Assembly: GCA_020137815.1 (NCBI GenBank) | Contig: CM035356.1 | Span: forward strand, 4,751,789 to 4,815,788 | DNA from: Hormiphora californensis | Taxonomy: Eukaryota > Ctenophora > Tentaculata > Cydippida > Pleurobrachiidae | Length of the DNA stretch: 64,000 nt | Reading direction: 5' to 3' | Shown here: piece after piece, positions 1-28,779 of the stretch | Layout of the letters: each line of letters begins with the position of its first letter | Numbering within the stretch: the first letter of the stretch is position 1 | Made by a program: the position numbers and the translations under genes | Notes under the pieces: model-generated | Told to the model about the DNA's origin: nothing | The model's database searches: none | The model's input: the letters and a program-made list of their open reading frames with translations, nothing else

Positions 1-42
<42 letters not shown>
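1..42. repeat. (GA)n microsatellite
   Basis: A pure GA run at the window edge. It begins a few bases inside the intron that follows the last visible VAC14 exon on the minus strand. Confidence 0.95.
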
Positions 43-43
<1 letters not shown>

Positions 44-49
44 CTGTAC

Positions 50-2742
50 CTGCTATGTTTTTTGCACCGTGATTTTAGAGTTGTCCGGAGTGGTGCCAAG
101 GCGGGTGATGTCATTAGTAGCCAGTTAAGGTACTGTACTATCTTAGCAGTAAAACTAATATCTGGCTCCTGAGTGAGCAGCACAGCTAGACTACAAAATA
201 CCTGAAATACATTGTAATCATCGTTTTGATGTCATAGATCACACCAGATGGCAACACGAGGATCATCTCACTGACAATGCTCTGAAGTTCTTATTCTAGC
301 ACGCTCCAAAAGAAATGAGAATATAGGGTCAGTGTTCTGACAGTCATCTCACCATTTCACACCTATAATGAGAATTAAATATGAGGATCATATCAATATC
401 TCACCATTTCGCTGTCAATATGGACGCACAGGGTTTGAACAATAAAGGAGCACCGCTTCTCAAGTAGCTTCTCGTCAGTTTGGAACCGCGTTAGCAAGTT
501 CTGGAGAAACTCCTCAAAATTCTCACGATTCTTCTCGGAATCTTCCCGGCACCTGCGAGCGAAGAAGTGGTTATAAGTGGTTATACGTGGTTAAAAGTGG
601 TTATATGTGGTTATATATAGAAGTTGTTATAAGTGGTTATAAGTGGTTATACGTGGTTATACGTGGTTATATATAGAAGTTGTTATAAGTGGTTATACGT
701 GGTTATATATAGAAGTTGTTAAAAGTGGTTATAAGTGGTTATATATAGAAGTTGTTATAAGTGGTTATACGTGGTTATATATAGAAGTTGTTAAAAGTGG
801 TTATAAGTGGTTATATATAGAAGTTGTTATAAGTGGTTATTTAAGTGGTTATATGAGGCATAAACTCTGGCCACTGGCGCGTTATTTCAGATAACTTTCT
901 CCCAGCGCGCCGCTGGGAGAAGTTAGCTGGAGTTTATCCGCCGCTGGCGGATAAACTGGTTTAAATCACGACGACGATCCCGAGGCGGAGCCGAGGGAGA
1001 GGCGGAGGGGTTTAAACCTATAACGTGCCAGTGGTCAGAGTTTATGGGTTATATACCCTGCTTTAGTTGTTTATTTCAAGTATTACACACCAACAAGAGA
1101 GAGAACACTAGTCAAAACACACAAAGAGAACTGAGAAATAGTTAAAAACACGTCACAATTGAGTGTACACTGTTTGGTAACAGTTACTAAGCAGTTGCTA
1201 AGGAAAGAGAGTGAAAGAAATAGCCTGATAAGGGGCATGTCACAAATAACACAGAGAAAGAGATAGTGAGACAAAAGGGGAGATAAAGAGAGAGTAATTG
1301 ACGGAATGTGTCCTTTCTTTCTCTCCAATGTAGTGTGTAAGTGTTGCACATAGTGTTCCCTCTGTATTTTAGTAAGAACTGATCATTTACACACACTTTG
1401 AATGTTACGTAGGAGTTGAAAATAAATAACCTGCCAGTGGGAAATAATCTGCCGCTGGACTGGCTGTTTACTGAGAGCGCGCTAGTGGGACTCCTCGCCA
1501 CTGGCGCATTATTTAAGTTAGCAGGGTATATAAGTGGTTATTTAAGTGGTTATACGTTTAGATGTGATCTCGACCAAAACGCGGAGTTTTTACGTCAGCC
1601 GACCCGAAACCGGATTACATTTTGCCACCCGCTGGTCTCAGGGCCTCCAAATATGTCAAAATATGTCTGAATTGTCATTTGGGGTCATTTAGACCTTTTA
1701 ATTACATGTAATTACCCTTTAATTACATGTAATTACATTTTAATTACATGTAATTACTTCCAATTACATTCCAATTACTTCAGCACCTCGAGAGCTTCGA
1801 ACGCACCCTAGAACACCTTTCTACTCCTTCTAATTGCCGAGTTCTGTATACCCCTTATTTTGACTGTTTTTCGCGTCCTACCCCTTATAGGTTTGGGTAT
1901 GGCCATCGCCACACCCCCTATACGTCGCGGGACCTCGAGACCTTTCCAACGAGCCATAGAACACCTCTCTACTACTTCAGGGGGCTTCAAAACTTTCACT
2001 CTAAAAATATCTATGGTTATGGTTTTATGGTTATGGTTTTTTTTCATCTGGTATTAAGGGCCTGTCGGCTCGGCCCCGTTGTTTTAGTTTTAGGGGGGAT
2101 GTTTTAGGGGGGATAAGTTGAGTTTGGGTTATATTCGGGTCGGGGGGCCTTGCCAGGCCCCGAATAAGGTTTTCATAAAAATGGTGAGATTTTAAAACTT
2201 CCCATCATTCCCATCATTAATTATAGGTAGTTATATTGTTGGTACTACAGTGTCTTGTTATGTTCTAACCCTCCTTTACATTTGTGTTTCGCGGGCAGGG
2301 CGCGCGAAACACAGTCTAGCTAGGCAAACAGTGTTAGCTGCTCTAATTTACTCACATCTCAGATAATAGTTGAATGGAGAGAGTCACAACCCCATCATAC
2401 GGGTCTGACACTGTCTTAATTACCTGCAATTAATTAATATTACACTGTCTTAATTACCTGAATAATATTTCAATTAATTAGTATTCCATGATAACACTAC
2501 TTTTATGTTAATTGGGATTTTCTTAAAGAATACCCATAGTTAAACCTCGGTTTACCGGAGTTATCGAGATCCCCGGTACACTTTGTTATGTTCTAACCCT
2601 CCTTTACACGGGGCGCGCGAAACACAGTCTAGCTAGGCAAGGTACATCTAGGTTTGACTATTATTCTTACCGCAGGGAAGACACGACTATGATCTATCTT
2701 GTTGGGAACAAGAGAGTGAAGTGCCAGAATCCACTGGAGTAC
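50..2742 (-). CDS. VAC14: VAC14 homologue, three internal exons (partial)
   Basis: VAC14 is the HEAT-repeat scaffold of the PIKfyve/FIG4 complex that makes PI(3,5)P2 on endolysosomes. Three minus-strand exons are recognisable. 2742-2671 (72 nt) reads VLQWILALHSLVP and ends FPA. 552-405 contains FEEFLQNLLTRFQTDEKLLE and SFIVQTLC. 201-50 begins VFCSLAVLLTQEPD and continues IVQYLNWLLMTSPALAPLR. All have AG/GT borders, and 405 to 201 joins in phase 0. From memory of the family these match the stretch around FLKF..LL.RF.....LLE.R..FIIRQLC and V.TLN.ILLTS.ELF.LR. At least one exon is missing between 2671 and 552, where the family has a further 'LLKTLSD' segment and a linker. I found no N-terminal exons upstream of 2742. 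The gene continues beyond the window or is interrupted. Confidence 0.82.
571..862. repeat. AT-rich minisatellite in VAC14 intron
   Basis: Direct repeats built from agtggttata, with a longer period that includes tatatatagaagttgtta. It starts just upstream (minus sense) of the acceptor of the exon ending at 552. It gives an open but meaningless repeat frame. Confidence 0.85.
859..1046. mobile_element. Inverted-repeat element (MITE-like)
   Basis: The ends are inverted: CATAAACTCTGGCCACTGGC on the left and the complement of that motif, with small changes, at 1027-1046. A second inner hairpin lies near 891-925 (TAACTTCTCCCAGC family). No coding capacity. A related degenerate piece (CCAGTGG / CCACTGG) lies at about 1430-1520. 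Confidence 0.6.
1047..2254. other. VAC14 intron, no gene recognised
   Basis: Contains a degenerate relative of the preceding element and three tandem copies of a palindromic TACATGTAATTA unit near 1698-1757. I could not find the expected missing VAC14 exon here. Confidence 0.5.
2255..2327. mobile_element. Short hAT-like MITE, family A (TTGTTATG...GGCAA)
   Basis: Starts TTGTTATGTTCTAACCCTCC and ends TCTAGCTAGGCAA. Flanks ACAGTGTC (2247-2254) and ACAGTGTT (2328-2335) form a near-perfect 8-bp target-site duplication. A GC-rich hairpin (cgcgggcag / gcgcgcg) fills the middle. Confidence 0.8.
2583..2640. mobile_element. Short hAT-like MITE, family A
   Basis: Same ends as the copy at 2255. Flanks GGTACACT and GGTACATC (8 bp, 7 matches). 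It sits 30 bp inside the intron from the donor of the VAC14 exon 2742-2671. Confidence 0.8.
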
Positions 2743-3614
2743 CTGAATGGGGGTATTCATCATTATAAACGCCCACCCGCTATAAAAAGAAAGCCTGTTT
2801 TAGCCGATAAATTTTATAATCAATAAATTCTTGCTTATAGCCATATTATGTAAAATTAGGGTGCACAGTGTGGTGTGCACACCAAGGCTCTCAAAATGGC
2901 TCCAACTTTCTGAACCACCACATCTATATTATAAAGCAGAGATGCTTGCAAGTGGGTGGGTTATCAAAAGGCCCTTACTTGACGTGCACCCAATGGGTGC
3001 ACTAGTTATAAAATATGTTGAAATTCAATGTACCTGCAGCCTTAATAGATTGACCCCTTATGAGACTCTTTAAATGTGCATATATATACAGCCTTTAGAT
3101 TCTTAAAATGTGACTCTTTAAATGTGATCAAAGAGCCTAATAAAAAGAGGTTACGTAATGCTGTTGTGCCCCACACCTAACAGCAAATCTGAATTTAATT
3201 TTAATGCAAGTAAATATTAAAACTGCTTAAAATGCATTTCTTTGTTCAAGAAAGAGGCAACGAAGCGATGCATCATTGCATTGAGAGAGGGAGAGAGAGA
3301 GAGAGAGAGGGAGAGAGAGAGAGAGAGAGGGAGAGAGAGAGAGAGAGAGACAGGGGGGAGGGTGAGAGAGAGAGCAAGGCAAGCATTGACCGGAGTTGAC
3401 TGTTTTATTTCATTTAGCTGCATTAACTGAACTCTTTCTTTTCTTCAATTAAATATTTTGTAAACGCTCTCTCTTCAATAAATTTCAAATTGAATTTTAA
3501 CGCAAATTTTATCGTACCGTTATTTTGGTGGTTACTGAGATGCTGCTTGGAGAGGTATACTCACGACCTGAAACAAAGCGAAACGTTAAAAGCGCAGAGA
3601 GAGAGGGAGAGAGG

Positions 3615-3695
<81 letters not shown>

Positions 3696-3916
3696 CACGA
3701 AGCTTATTTCTAGTTTGTTAAGCTTCGCTGGAGCCTGCAGGTTGCAATTAGTCTCAAGGGTTGATTCTCACAGCTTAAATTTAATTTCTCAACCCTTTTT
3801 AGATCATCATCAACTGTGCATGTATAACAACAGTCAACCCTCGAGGGCCCTCCCCCCAAGTTACCCATCTAAATTTCGTCCACATGGTAAATGGAGGTTT
3901 GACTGTTAGAAAGTAG
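2743..3916. other. Region between VAC14 exons and GPCR start; GA repeats only
   Basis: Two (GA)n tracts (about 3287-3350 and 3594-3692) dominate. I see no supported exon on either strand. The open frames here are repeat translations. Confidence 0.5.
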
Positions 3917-13040
<9,124 letters not shown>

Positions 13041-13082
13041 GTACTAGCTTAGAGGAACAGTGAGAAGGGGAAGAAACGGGAT

Positions 13083-13162
13083 AGGGTCAACCCAACTGTA
13101 TCAGACATCCATTTAGGGGCAGGGTCAACCCAACTGTATCAGACATCCATTTAGGGGCATGG
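13083..13162. repeat. Short tandem duplication downstream of the GPCR
   Basis: Two copies of a unit of about 40 bp containing agggtcaacccaactgtatc and catccatttaggggc, just after the stop codon, probably in the 3' UTR. Confidence 0.85.
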
Positions 13163-13369
13163 ATGTTTATAAGAGTCGCCCCCCCCCCCTGGTAGAAACA
13201 TGTGGGTTGGAACTTTTCATCTTATCCAGTGCTTCCAAAACCGTCCACTGAATGGAAACCATGTCGTTACCATGGACACCAAAATGTTTTCAAATGTTTC
13301 GGAATGGTGCTTTGATAGTATCTCAAATATATGCTGAGTAGTAGTATTTCAATGCTGAAGGGTAATCTC

Positions 13370-13478
13370 CAGGAACCGACCGAACCAAGTAAACAACCAA
13401 TCAGAACTCGTTATTTAGGTCACGTGACTGATTATCAGCCAATCATTGACCAGTATTTCCTGATTCGGTCGGTTCCTG
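13370..13478. mobile_element. MITE family B, complete copy
   Basis: 109 bp with CAGGAACCGACCGAA / TTCGGTCGGTTCCTG ends and a perfect 8-bp duplication GTAATCTC at 13362-13369 and 13479-13486. Confidence 0.92.
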
Positions 13479-13619
13479 GTAATCTCCATGTTATGCAGCA
13501 CAGCATTCAGCGAGAGAGAAAATCTCTTTTTTTAAAGGAAACAGCGAAAGAGGAATTCTCTTACATGATCATCGCAAACAAACCTTTTGTGAACTCGGAA
13601 ACTGCAAAAATGATTGGTT

Positions 13620-15270
13620 CAGCTCTCTCTTTTTCTTTTTCTCTCTTTTCTCTTTTTCTCTCTTTTTCTCTCTTCTTTCTCTCTTTTCTCCCCCTTTTCC
13701 CCCCCTTTTTTCCCTTTTCCTTTCTACCTCCCTTTTCCTCCCCTTTTCTCCCGGGGCCAAGGGGGAAATTCCCAACACACACCACAAGCCCCAAACCACC
13801 TTTTCCCAAGGGGGGTTTTAACCATGGTTAAACCCCCAAACCCGGGTTAACCCGGTTTTTAAAACCCCTTTTTAAAAAAACAAACCTTAGAAATATCTCC
13901 CCTTTTTTTAGGTTCCCCTTTAGTGGTTGTGGGGGAATGTTGGGAAAAAGACAAAAAACCTTCTATTTTTTTAAACCTCCTGGCCCCCAAAGAATTCCTA
14001 TAAAAGGGGAAAGGTTGTTTTTTGTCCGGGGAATGCCCCCTTTCAAAATTTTAAAAATTTCTGGGCCGGAAGAAAGGAAAACGGAAAAAAAAGGAGGAGG
14101 TTTGGGAAAGGAAAGGGGGACAAGGGAAACCAATTTAAACCCCCAAAAGCGAAAAAACTAAGCCCTTAAGGGGAAAAAGGGCCCAAAAAAAGGGGAAAAA
14201 CCGCCGAGAAGGGGGGGGCCCAAACGAAAAGGCCCCAAGGAAACGAAAGAAACCCAAAAAGGGCCGAGTCGGATTGGGTTACCCCCGCGGAAAGAATAAC
14301 AAAGGAAATTGGGATTTTCCGGGGAGGGGGGGGATTTAAAGAGAAAATGGAAGAGAGAGAGGGGACCCCGGGGGAAAAAGAGAGAAAAGGGGATAGTTTT
14401 TGAAGGATAAAAGGGAAAGAAAAAGAGAGGAGAGAAGACGTGTAAAGGGGAAAGGGCCCGGAGGGGGGTTTTAGTGGAGGGTTTAGGGGGGATTTTTTTT
14501 AGAAGTTTTTTTTTTTGGTTTATGGCGTTTTTTTTTTAAATCCTTCTGATCGTGATTATCGGGAAACGGTCCACCCAACAAACTTGGCAGTTGAGAATAT
14601 CGTTTATTGGGGTACGGAGGGGAAAATTTTGGACCCAGGACCCCACCGTTTTGGTCGCACGTTAGTCGTTTTTTTTACATAGTCCTGTCACTCCCTTTAC
14701 AGGAACTTGTTCTAACAACCCCTCCCTCTACTTTTGCCATAAAAACGGGGTCTAGCTGGGCAGGAGGGAAACCCACCATAGCCCTTAAAAATAACGACCA
14801 TCGTGGGGCCCTAGCGTTTGGAAAAAAGGGCCCTTTTACCAAGTCTTACTCCCCCTGAAATTTTTGGGAACAATTATTTTTTGTACTGAACACCCCATGA
14901 CCTAGCGCAGGGAAAAAAAAACAAAACCAGAGCAACGAAAAAAGGGTAACATCAAATTTTAAAACTCGTCAAAATTTCCCTTTCCCCAGCCTATCCAAAA
15001 TTTTAAAGCCCCATTTTTAAAATGCTTTTTGGTTTCACAGATAAAAGCTTGCCCACTCCACCCCAAAAATATGCAAAATTGGAGTTTTAGATTTATTAAA
15101 TGGGTTTTTTCCCAAAAAAATTAGCCAAACTTTTATTCTTGAAAAAAAATTTAACAGGTACCTCTCAAAATTTTTTCCCTTTTCTTAAAAACCCCCGCCC
15201 AATTCCCGTCAAAAAAAAAGGGTTGGTGGGTGTGGGGAATTTGGGTTTCCCCCCCCCCCCCAAACAAGAC
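13620..15270. other. Low-quality, homopolymer-inflated sequence
   Basis: Nearly every base sits in a run of 3-10 identical bases. Known motifs appear distorted: about 14690-14765 looks like a family A MITE with stretched runs (ttctaacaacccctccctc, tctagctgggcagg). No gene call is safe here; open frames in it are discarded. Confidence 0.8.
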
Positions 15271-15628
15271 ACATACCTCTCTAAAAAAGAGGAGCATAGA
15301 TCCGCGTCCTACTTTGGCGATGTTGTACATACTCTCACAACCGAAATATCTAACTCTGCAATCATTATCAACAAAAGACCGAAGAACAGGGGGAACCTGA
15401 GAAGTTGTCTGTAAAATCTCTGATATATATCCGATCTATAAGAATGAATGAATGGGGGTGGATATTGGATAAATTCGCTTTGTTTGACCCTCTCTCTCAC
15501 CGGGAGGGTTTTTAGAACATAACAAGGAAAAATGTGGTGTGAGACTAAATCAGAGAGAGTGTTTTTTGTCAATTTAAATGACAGTCCTACGCATCATGAT
15601 TTAAGATTGTCGCTATGAACTGGTGTTA

Positions 15629-15680
15629 TACACACACACACACACACACACGATTACTCGTTATTAGCATTACTAATTGC

Positions 15681-15757
<77 letters not shown>

Positions 15758-15795
15758 GAGGGGGGGGGGGGGGGAAAGAGAGAGGGAAATGAAGG
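15629..15795. repeat. (CA)n, (GA)n and poly-G tracts
   Basis: A short CA run at 15630-15651, then a long GA run from about 15681, then a G run near 15761-15774. Confidence 0.95.
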
Positions 15796-15799
15796 AAGT

Positions 15800-16340
15800 G
15801 TGGTCTACCTTCTGCGCGCGCTACCAATGTGAACAATAACAATGCTGCACTTTTCATTTCGGCGCGGGTAGATTTTGTTGTTAGCAGTTGCTCCACGAGC
15901 GTCCCTGTGTGTCATTGTCATAGATTTAAGACTGTCTACACAAAAATTGTCATGACTGGTAAGATTCACAATTGGAGTGAGACAGTAGAAACATGCGATC
16001 TAATTAACTGGCATCATCATTCTGCAGTCAACTCACTATTTCACTGACGAAAAGACCGATATCCTTTCCAAGTGCTATAGCAGCTGCGGCAACCCCAATG
16101 AGTCCTCCTTTCTTAGAGTTTGGATTTTGGGCCAACACAAAACTGTTAACCAATAGATCTATCACTCGTTTAACCTGATAATTAGAGTTGCATCGTTGAG
16201 TACCCCCTCGTTTTATGATTGGGTCTGGAAAGGGAATCAGAACGGGTGGATGTATTGTTGTTATGAGAATTTAGTAAGCTAGGCATCCGAGGTTTGTAGA
16301 TCACGTTCGGATAAATAGGTACCGTGAAATTGTCAACCTA
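15800..16340. other. No gene recognised
   Basis: Unremarkable sequence between microsatellites and the element at 16348. I see no conserved exon on either strand. Confidence 0.5.
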
Positions 16341-16347
16341 ACACATA

Positions 16348-16503
16348 CAGTCGAACCCCGATTTACCGGGATGTTCCGGGGAAAGGGGTTTACACGATAA
16401 ATCGGGGTGTGCGGTATATGTTAACATAGAGGTAAAATACCGTTAATTTCCTTTATCGGGGGAAGTTTATCCTCCCGGTGCCCGGTAAATCGGGGTCCCA
16501 CTG
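16348..16503. mobile_element. pogo/Tigger-like MITE, 156 bp
   Basis: Inverted ends CAGTCGAACCCCGATTTACC and a matching CCCGGTAAATCGGGGTCC...CTG, with TA on both sides (16346-16347, 16504-16505). TA target sites and CAGT-type ends fit Tc1/mariner-pogo relatives. Confidence 0.8.
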
Positions 16504-16639
16504 TACAATACCTGTTTTGTGTCATTTCTTGACATTAGATCTCTAACAATTCGTTCAACCTCTAGTGCTGCCAACTTCCTCTTTTCGTAAACTCTAAGAA
16601 ATACAGGTGCTTGGTACACAGTTCATTGGGGGAGATGGG

Positions 16640-17157
16640 TGGGGGGTGGGTAATAATCACACGAGGGGGGGGGGGGGGCGGGGGTTAGAATCATACTATC
16701 ACAAGGGGCAGGGTGGGGGGGTCAGAATCATACTATCACACGGGGGGAGGGGGGGGGGGGGTTAGAATCATACTATTACAAGGGGGGAGGGGGGTTAGAA
16801 TCATACTATTACAAGGGGATGGGGGGGTTAGAGTCATACTATTACAAGGGGCAGGGGGTTAGAATCACACTATTACAAGGGGGTGGGGGGGTTAGAGTCA
16901 CACTATTACAAGGGGCAGGGGGTTAGAATCACACTATTACAAGGGGAGGGGGGTTAGAATCATACTATTACAAGGGGGGGGGGGGGGGGTTAGAGTCACA
17001 CTATCACAAAGGGGGGGGGGTTAAAGTCACACTATTACAAGGGTGAGAGGGGGGGGGGGGTTAGAATCATACTATTACAAGGGGGGGGGGGGTGTTAGAA
17101 TCATACTATCACAAGGGTGAGAAGGGGGGGGGTTAGAATCATGGGGGGGGGGGGGGG
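16640..17157. repeat. G-rich minisatellite, left part
   Basis: Repeats of TTAGAATCATACTATTACAAGG (about 22 bp) separated by G runs of 4-15. It continues at 19343, so the 2.2-kb element between the two parts was inserted into it. Confidence 0.9.
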
Positions 17158-17605
17158 TTCAACCTAAAAATTTCCATTTCCATTTGCCAAAATCCGGGTA
17201 TCGATGGAAATTTTTAGAATTTTTTAGAATTTTTTAGAAATTTTTAGTACATACTAAAAATTTCCAAAAATTTCTAAAAATTTCCAAAAATTTCCATTAA
17301 TTTCCAAAAATTTCTAAAAATTTCTAAAAATTTCCAAAAATTTCCATTGAACAAGAAAAGAAAAATTAACAAAAACATGAAAATATACAAAAAAAAGTTG
17401 TTGCAGAACTGGTTCCTTTTCCTTACCTCTTGTGAGCACTGAGCATCAATAAATCATTTAATAATACGTCAAAAACACCGAGATCATATATTTTCTGACA
17501 ATCCGTACAATTTCTTCAGAAATCATAGATTCATTGGCCAACTAAGGCCAACTAAGGGCGTCTCGAAAACTTATTGAAAAGTAAGTTACCAAATAGCACA
17601 AGATA

Positions 17606-18003
17606 CAGGGTGTTCATTTTGGATCTTTACAAGCGTTGGGCTTCACCCAGAAGAAATTTGACAAAATTAGGTCATGAAACTTCATACTTGGACTATTCCA
17701 CCCTCATTCAAGATTCCTGGTGGTTTTGGAGCTCTAGCACCCCGGGAAGTGTGTTTTGGCATCGAAACTTCCAGAAGGAATTTTTTGCTGGTGCTGAGAA
17801 TTTGCTAAAATGTTTTTTGGGAATTTTCTATGTCAATCCTAAAGTTTCATGGAGATTGGATGTGGGGGTGCTAGAGCTCCAAACCGTCAGGAACCTTGAA
17901 TGAGGGTATAGAATAGTCCAAGTATGAAGTTTCATGACCTAATCTTGTCAACTTTCTTTTGGGTGAAGCCCAATGCTTGTAAAGATCCAAAATGAACACC
18001 CTG
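17606..18003. mobile_element. Foldback MITE, 398 bp, TA-flanked
   Basis: Ends CAGGGTGTTCATTTTGGATC and its inverted match; TA at 17604-17605 and 18004-18005. The two arms (about 140 bp each) are near-perfect inverted copies with a short spacer. Confidence 0.85.
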
Positions 18004-18126
18004 TACCTTACATTCCTTCGGACGGAATGCCTAATACCGTAGTAGATCGGGTTTCTTAGCATACAATATAGAAACTTTAAACTCGTTTTTAAGCTAGATC
18101 ACTGTAGATCATGGATGTAGCGTGTA

Positions 18127-18995
18127 CAGTCGGACCCCGATTTAGGGACCCCCGATTTAGGGACACCCCGATTTAGGGACAGGATTTTTTCCCCCCAAAA
18201 ATTTTTGATTTTTTTTGGGAAGTTTTTTGTGAAATTTTTCAAAAAGATTCCAGCCATGTCCGAATCGTGTTTCGAATCGGTGCATCTTATCGCATGTCCT
18301 TCTGCTAATTAGACGGTTCGGAACGAACCGATACGTGATCCCCATGGTGCCCATCGAATCACAAGTTCACCAAGGTCCAAGCGTCAAAATTTCGTTTTGA
18401 TGGGGATCACGTTTCGATTCGTTCCGTCTGATTAGCAGCAGGACATGCGATAAGATGCACCGATTCGAAACACGATTCGGACGTGGCTGGTATACCTTTA
18501 AAAAAATTTATAACTTTTTTGCAAAATTTTACAGTACGATTGTCAATGCTTTGATCGGTGCTCCCCATAAATTTTGAGAGAAAAAGTTATTTTGAAATTT
18601 TTATACTTCCTCACCCGCTTAGGGTGCCCCGATTCGGTATGGTATCACGTATCGGTTCGTTTTGAACCCGCTAATTAGACAGGATATCCAGTAACGTAAG
18701 TTGCACCGATTCGAAATACAAACCGGATGGGCTGGTATAACTTAGAAAATTTTTCACATTTTTTTGAAAAATATTTATTTTATATTTTTCTTTTTCTAAT
18801 CAGAAATGATCATGTCATCAATACATGAATATTGCATATAACAGTTAGAGGTGTCTTTAGTATTAATAATATAGCATTTTGGCCAATAAAATAGGTTTTT
18901 TGGGTCAAATATGGCTCACCCCGATTTAGTGGACACCCCGATTTAGTGGACAAGACCCTTTCCCCCGAGGGTGTCCCTAAATCGGGGTCCGACTG
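18127..18995. mobile_element. pogo/Tigger-like non-autonomous element, 869 bp
   Basis: Ends CAGTCGGACCCCGATTTAGG and inverted match; TA at 18125-18126 and 18996-18997. Contains inner inverted segments (around ccgaatcgtgtttcgaatcgg and its complement). No transposase. Confidence 0.82.
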
Positions 18996-19342
18996 TATAA
19001 CTAACTTACTGTTGAAAACATGCAAAGATTACCTGTCATTAGCTTGGAATTGGGTTACCGACAAACTTCTAAAAACTTCTAAAAACTTCTAAAAATTTCT
19101 AAAAACTTCTAAAAATTTCTAAAAATTTCTAAAAACTTCTAAAAATTTCCATTTACTAAAAACTTCCAAAAATTTCCATTGTCCATAAATTTCTAAAAAT
19201 TTCTAAAAATTTCTAAAAATTTCCAAAAAATTCTAAAAATTTCCAAAAATTTCCAAAAATTTCTAAAAATTTCTAAAAATTTCCAATATAAAATTTCCAT
19301 TTGCCAAAAAAGTGGGTATCAATGGAAATTTTTAGGGTTGAA

Positions 19343-19560
19343 CCCCCCCCCCCCAATCATACTATTACAAGGGGGGGGGGTTAGAATCACACTATCACGA
19401 GGGGGGGGGGGGGTTAGAGTCACACTATTACAAGGGGCAGGGGGTTAAAATCACACTATCACGAGGGGGGGGGGTTAGAATCACACTATTACAAGGGGGG
19501 GGGGTGGGGGTTAGAATCACACTATTACAAGGGGGGGGATTAGAGTCACACTATCACAAG
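19343..19560. repeat. G-rich minisatellite, right part
   Basis: Continuation of the TTAGAATC(A)CACTAT(T/C)ACAAGG plus poly-G array split by the element 17158-19342. Confidence 0.9.
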
Positions 19561-20195
19561 TATCTTGCCGTTTAGCTACTTTTTAGTAGATCTCTTTACT
19601 CAGACAATTCTGTCATAATTTACCTATCATTTAGTCCTCTAGTAACAGTGATGGGAAGAATGGCGTTATCTTGTTGAGTTCGTCATGATCAGATCCTGGT
19701 GTCAATCCTCTCCTTAATTATATCCTTAATTATCTCCTTAATTATCTCCTCTACATAACATCAGTACTATACATACAGGGAGGGGGATTGGTTAAACGTT
19801 ATAGGTAAGTATATTACAAGGTGAATTAAAGAAAATTCAATTTTACAACAATTCAACAAATAGTGGAGAACAACAAATAAATTTTATCTAATAGAATCAT
19901 GCACAAATATTAACAAATAAATTGGTCAAATAAATTGGTCAAATAAAGATTAAAGTGAAATGAACAAAGTACAATAATTTTGAAATCTGTGTTTCTTAAC
20001 TAACTTGCTATTTACATATTCGGCTATGCAAAATACAGTTGTATTACTTCGTTGCTATCCAGAGCACACAATAATTAGAATTTATTCAATCCCTGATATG
20101 ATCTATGGGAACGTTACACAATTTTGACATACAGTTTCTCTCGGATTATAGGGTCCTGTCTAAGAGCGGTATTTAAGCACGGAATATAATAAGTA
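19561..20195. other. ABCG8 downstream region, no gene recognised
   Basis: AT-rich sequence downstream of ABCG8 (minus sense). Nothing coding is seen. Confidence 0.5.
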
Positions 20196-20247
20196 TTGTT
20201 ATGTTCTAACCCTCCTTTACATTTGTAAACACAGTCTAGCTAGGCAA
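20196..20247. mobile_element. Short hAT-like MITE, family A
   Basis: 52 bp, TTGTTATG...TAGGCAA, perfect 8-bp duplication AATAAGTA at 20188-20195 and 20248-20255. It lies shortly downstream of the ABCG8 stop. Confidence 0.9.
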
Positions 20248-20383
20248 AATAAGTAAATACAGTCACAAACTGATTTATTTGCACCACCTCGAATTACTTG
20301 GTTGACGAGCGAAACACATGATGCCCATATATGGTTTTGTATGTCACGTGCTGCCCATATATGGTGTCACACGTGGTAGACCT

Positions 20384-28764
<8,381 letters not shown>

Positions 28765-28779
28765 ACTTCTCTAATTATT

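Larger units (their letters stand above)
17158..19342. mobile_element. 2.2-kb inverted-repeat element inside the G-rich array
   Basis: Left end TTCAACCTAAAAATTTCCAT, right end ATGGAAATTTTTAGGGTTGAA in inverted orientation. Both arms consist of AAAATTTCC/AAAATTTCT subrepeats (17161-17345 and 19060-19342). The core holds two further TA-flanked elements. No transposase frame is visible, so it is non-autonomous. Confidence 0.75.

Noticed and set aside
206-290. Extra VAC14 exon on the minus strand
   Set aside because: An open frame exists, but joining 405 directly to 201 is in phase and matches the family without it.
13331-15414. Several open frames in the 13.6-15.3 kb block
   Set aside because: The sequence is homopolymer-inflated and unreliable; none has splice or domain support.
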